Shown piece by piece: positions 41,472-41,878 of a stretch of DNA of 41,878 nucleotides. Both the position numbers and the translations under genes were made by a program. The notes under the pieces were generated by a model. That model was not told the DNA's origin. It ran no database searches and saw nothing but the letters and a program-made list of their open reading frames with translations. The DNA comes from Bacteroidota bacterium (GTDB lineage: Bacteria > Bacteroidota > Bacteroidia > Cytophagales > Cyclobacteriaceae). Location of the stretch: positions 1 to 41,878 of the forward strand of contig JAEWLI010000177.1 in assembly GCA_023393375.1 (NCBI GenBank), read 5' to 3'. The stretch's first letter is position 1. Each line of letters starts with the position of its first letter.

Positions 41472-41878
41472 TCACCCTTTGTGTATTGTGGTTTTTGTTC
41501 CTTTCTTCAGGAGTGTATGCGCAGAAAATGAGGGAAACGAACCTACCTCATTATGATAATAAATGGATACGTTATGGTTTCATTCTTGGTGCTCATTCAT
41601 CAAGCTACCAGATGAAATACAATGAAGTATTCACCTCTTCTCAAATGGATTCCGTTCATTCCATACTACCACCTAACAATTTTGGTTTTTCAATTGGATT
41701 CATTGTAAACTTCCGCTTGGCCCAGTACCTGGATTTTAGGGTACTTCCTAAAGTTTCGTTTTATGAGAGTAAGCTAGAGTTTAATTATACCAATCAAACC
41801 CCTGCACGGGAAGCATTTATTGAGTCTACTGTGGTTGAATTTCCATTATTGCTTAAGTATAAATCTCAAAGGAGGTTT
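41420..41878 (+). CDS. porT: type IX secretion system protein PorT, 5' part
   Basis: An open frame from ATG 41420 runs to the window edge (153 codons, 3' end missing). A basic segment (HLHRKK) and a hydrophobic run end in V-Y-A-Q, a signal peptide. The mature part shows the PorT start: N-L-P-H-Y-D-N-K-W-I-R-Y-G-F-I-L-G, then GFSIGFIVNFRLAQYLDFRV, FYESKLEFNYT and ESTVVEFPLLLKYKSQRR. PorT is an outer-membrane-associated beta-barrel protein needed for T9SS export and gliding. The ATG lies 52 bases inside ubiE; no other ATG would include the signal peptide. Confidence 0.88.
   Translation, partial: MDSSNFWNKFHLHRKKIITLCVLWFLFLSSGVYAQKMRETNLPHYDNKWIRYGFILGAHSSSYQMKYNEVFTSSQMDSVHSILPPNNFGFSIGFIVNFRLAQYLDFRVLPKVSFYESKLEFNYTNQTPAREAFIESTVVEFPLLLKYKSQRRF

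Overview
The window reads as chromosomal DNA of a gliding-type member of the Bacteroidota, most likely order Cytophagales. Seen in the sequence: low GC, no obvious Shine-Dalgarno sites, many intergenic TAnnTTTG boxes (the Bacteroidota -7 element), a MurF-Alr fusion, GldJ and PorT (gliding and type IX secretion), carboxynorspermidine decarboxylase, UbiE/MenG and several OmpA-family and outer-membrane proteins. The exact genus is not resolvable by eye.

Layout. 1-5.1 kb is an accessory surface-polysaccharide zone: the 5' part of a Uma2-family gene, a SAM methyltransferase, a GT-C-like membrane protein, an orphan Wzm-type ABC permease and a four-helix-bundle (23S IVP-like) gene, all threaded with short intergenic repeats, then a FemAB-like acyltransferase. 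5.1-9.1 kb holds a TlpA-like lipoprotein, a possible small membrane protein and a GH65 disaccharide phosphorylase. 9.3-15.6 kb is a minus-strand run: an active/inactive M16 peptidase pair, a double-GNAT protein and the MurF-Alr fusion. 15.8-19.8 kb has two small unknown proteins, pabB-pabC, an Lrp regulator, a PyrR-like phosphoribosyltransferase and a flavin reductase. 20.0-26.7 kb carries envelope proteins (OmpA, DUF3108, DUF4783, a beta-barrel, a HupE-like protein) mixed with nadC, a YcxB-like protein and recX. 26.8-33.3 kb holds a 2'-5' RNA ligase-like gene, a membrane-anchored J/TPR protein, an unannotated 39-residue membrane peptide, an orphan COX3-like protein and mfd. 33.4-41.9 kb has gldJ, tRNA-Thr(CGU), a PfkB kinase, an aldo/keto reductase, nspC, a PorE-like OmpA protein, ubiE and the 5' part of porT.

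Themes: cell-wall precursor synthesis (murF-alr), folate/PABA (pabBC), NAD (nadC), menaquinone (ubiE), polyamine (nspC), DNA repair (mfd, recX) and envelope/T9SS genes. Most of the window is ordinary core genome. The least explained parts are the repeat-flanked four-helix gene with the orphan wzm at the left edge, and the small membrane ORFs. I saw no CRISPR array, transposase, prophage or clear defence island.
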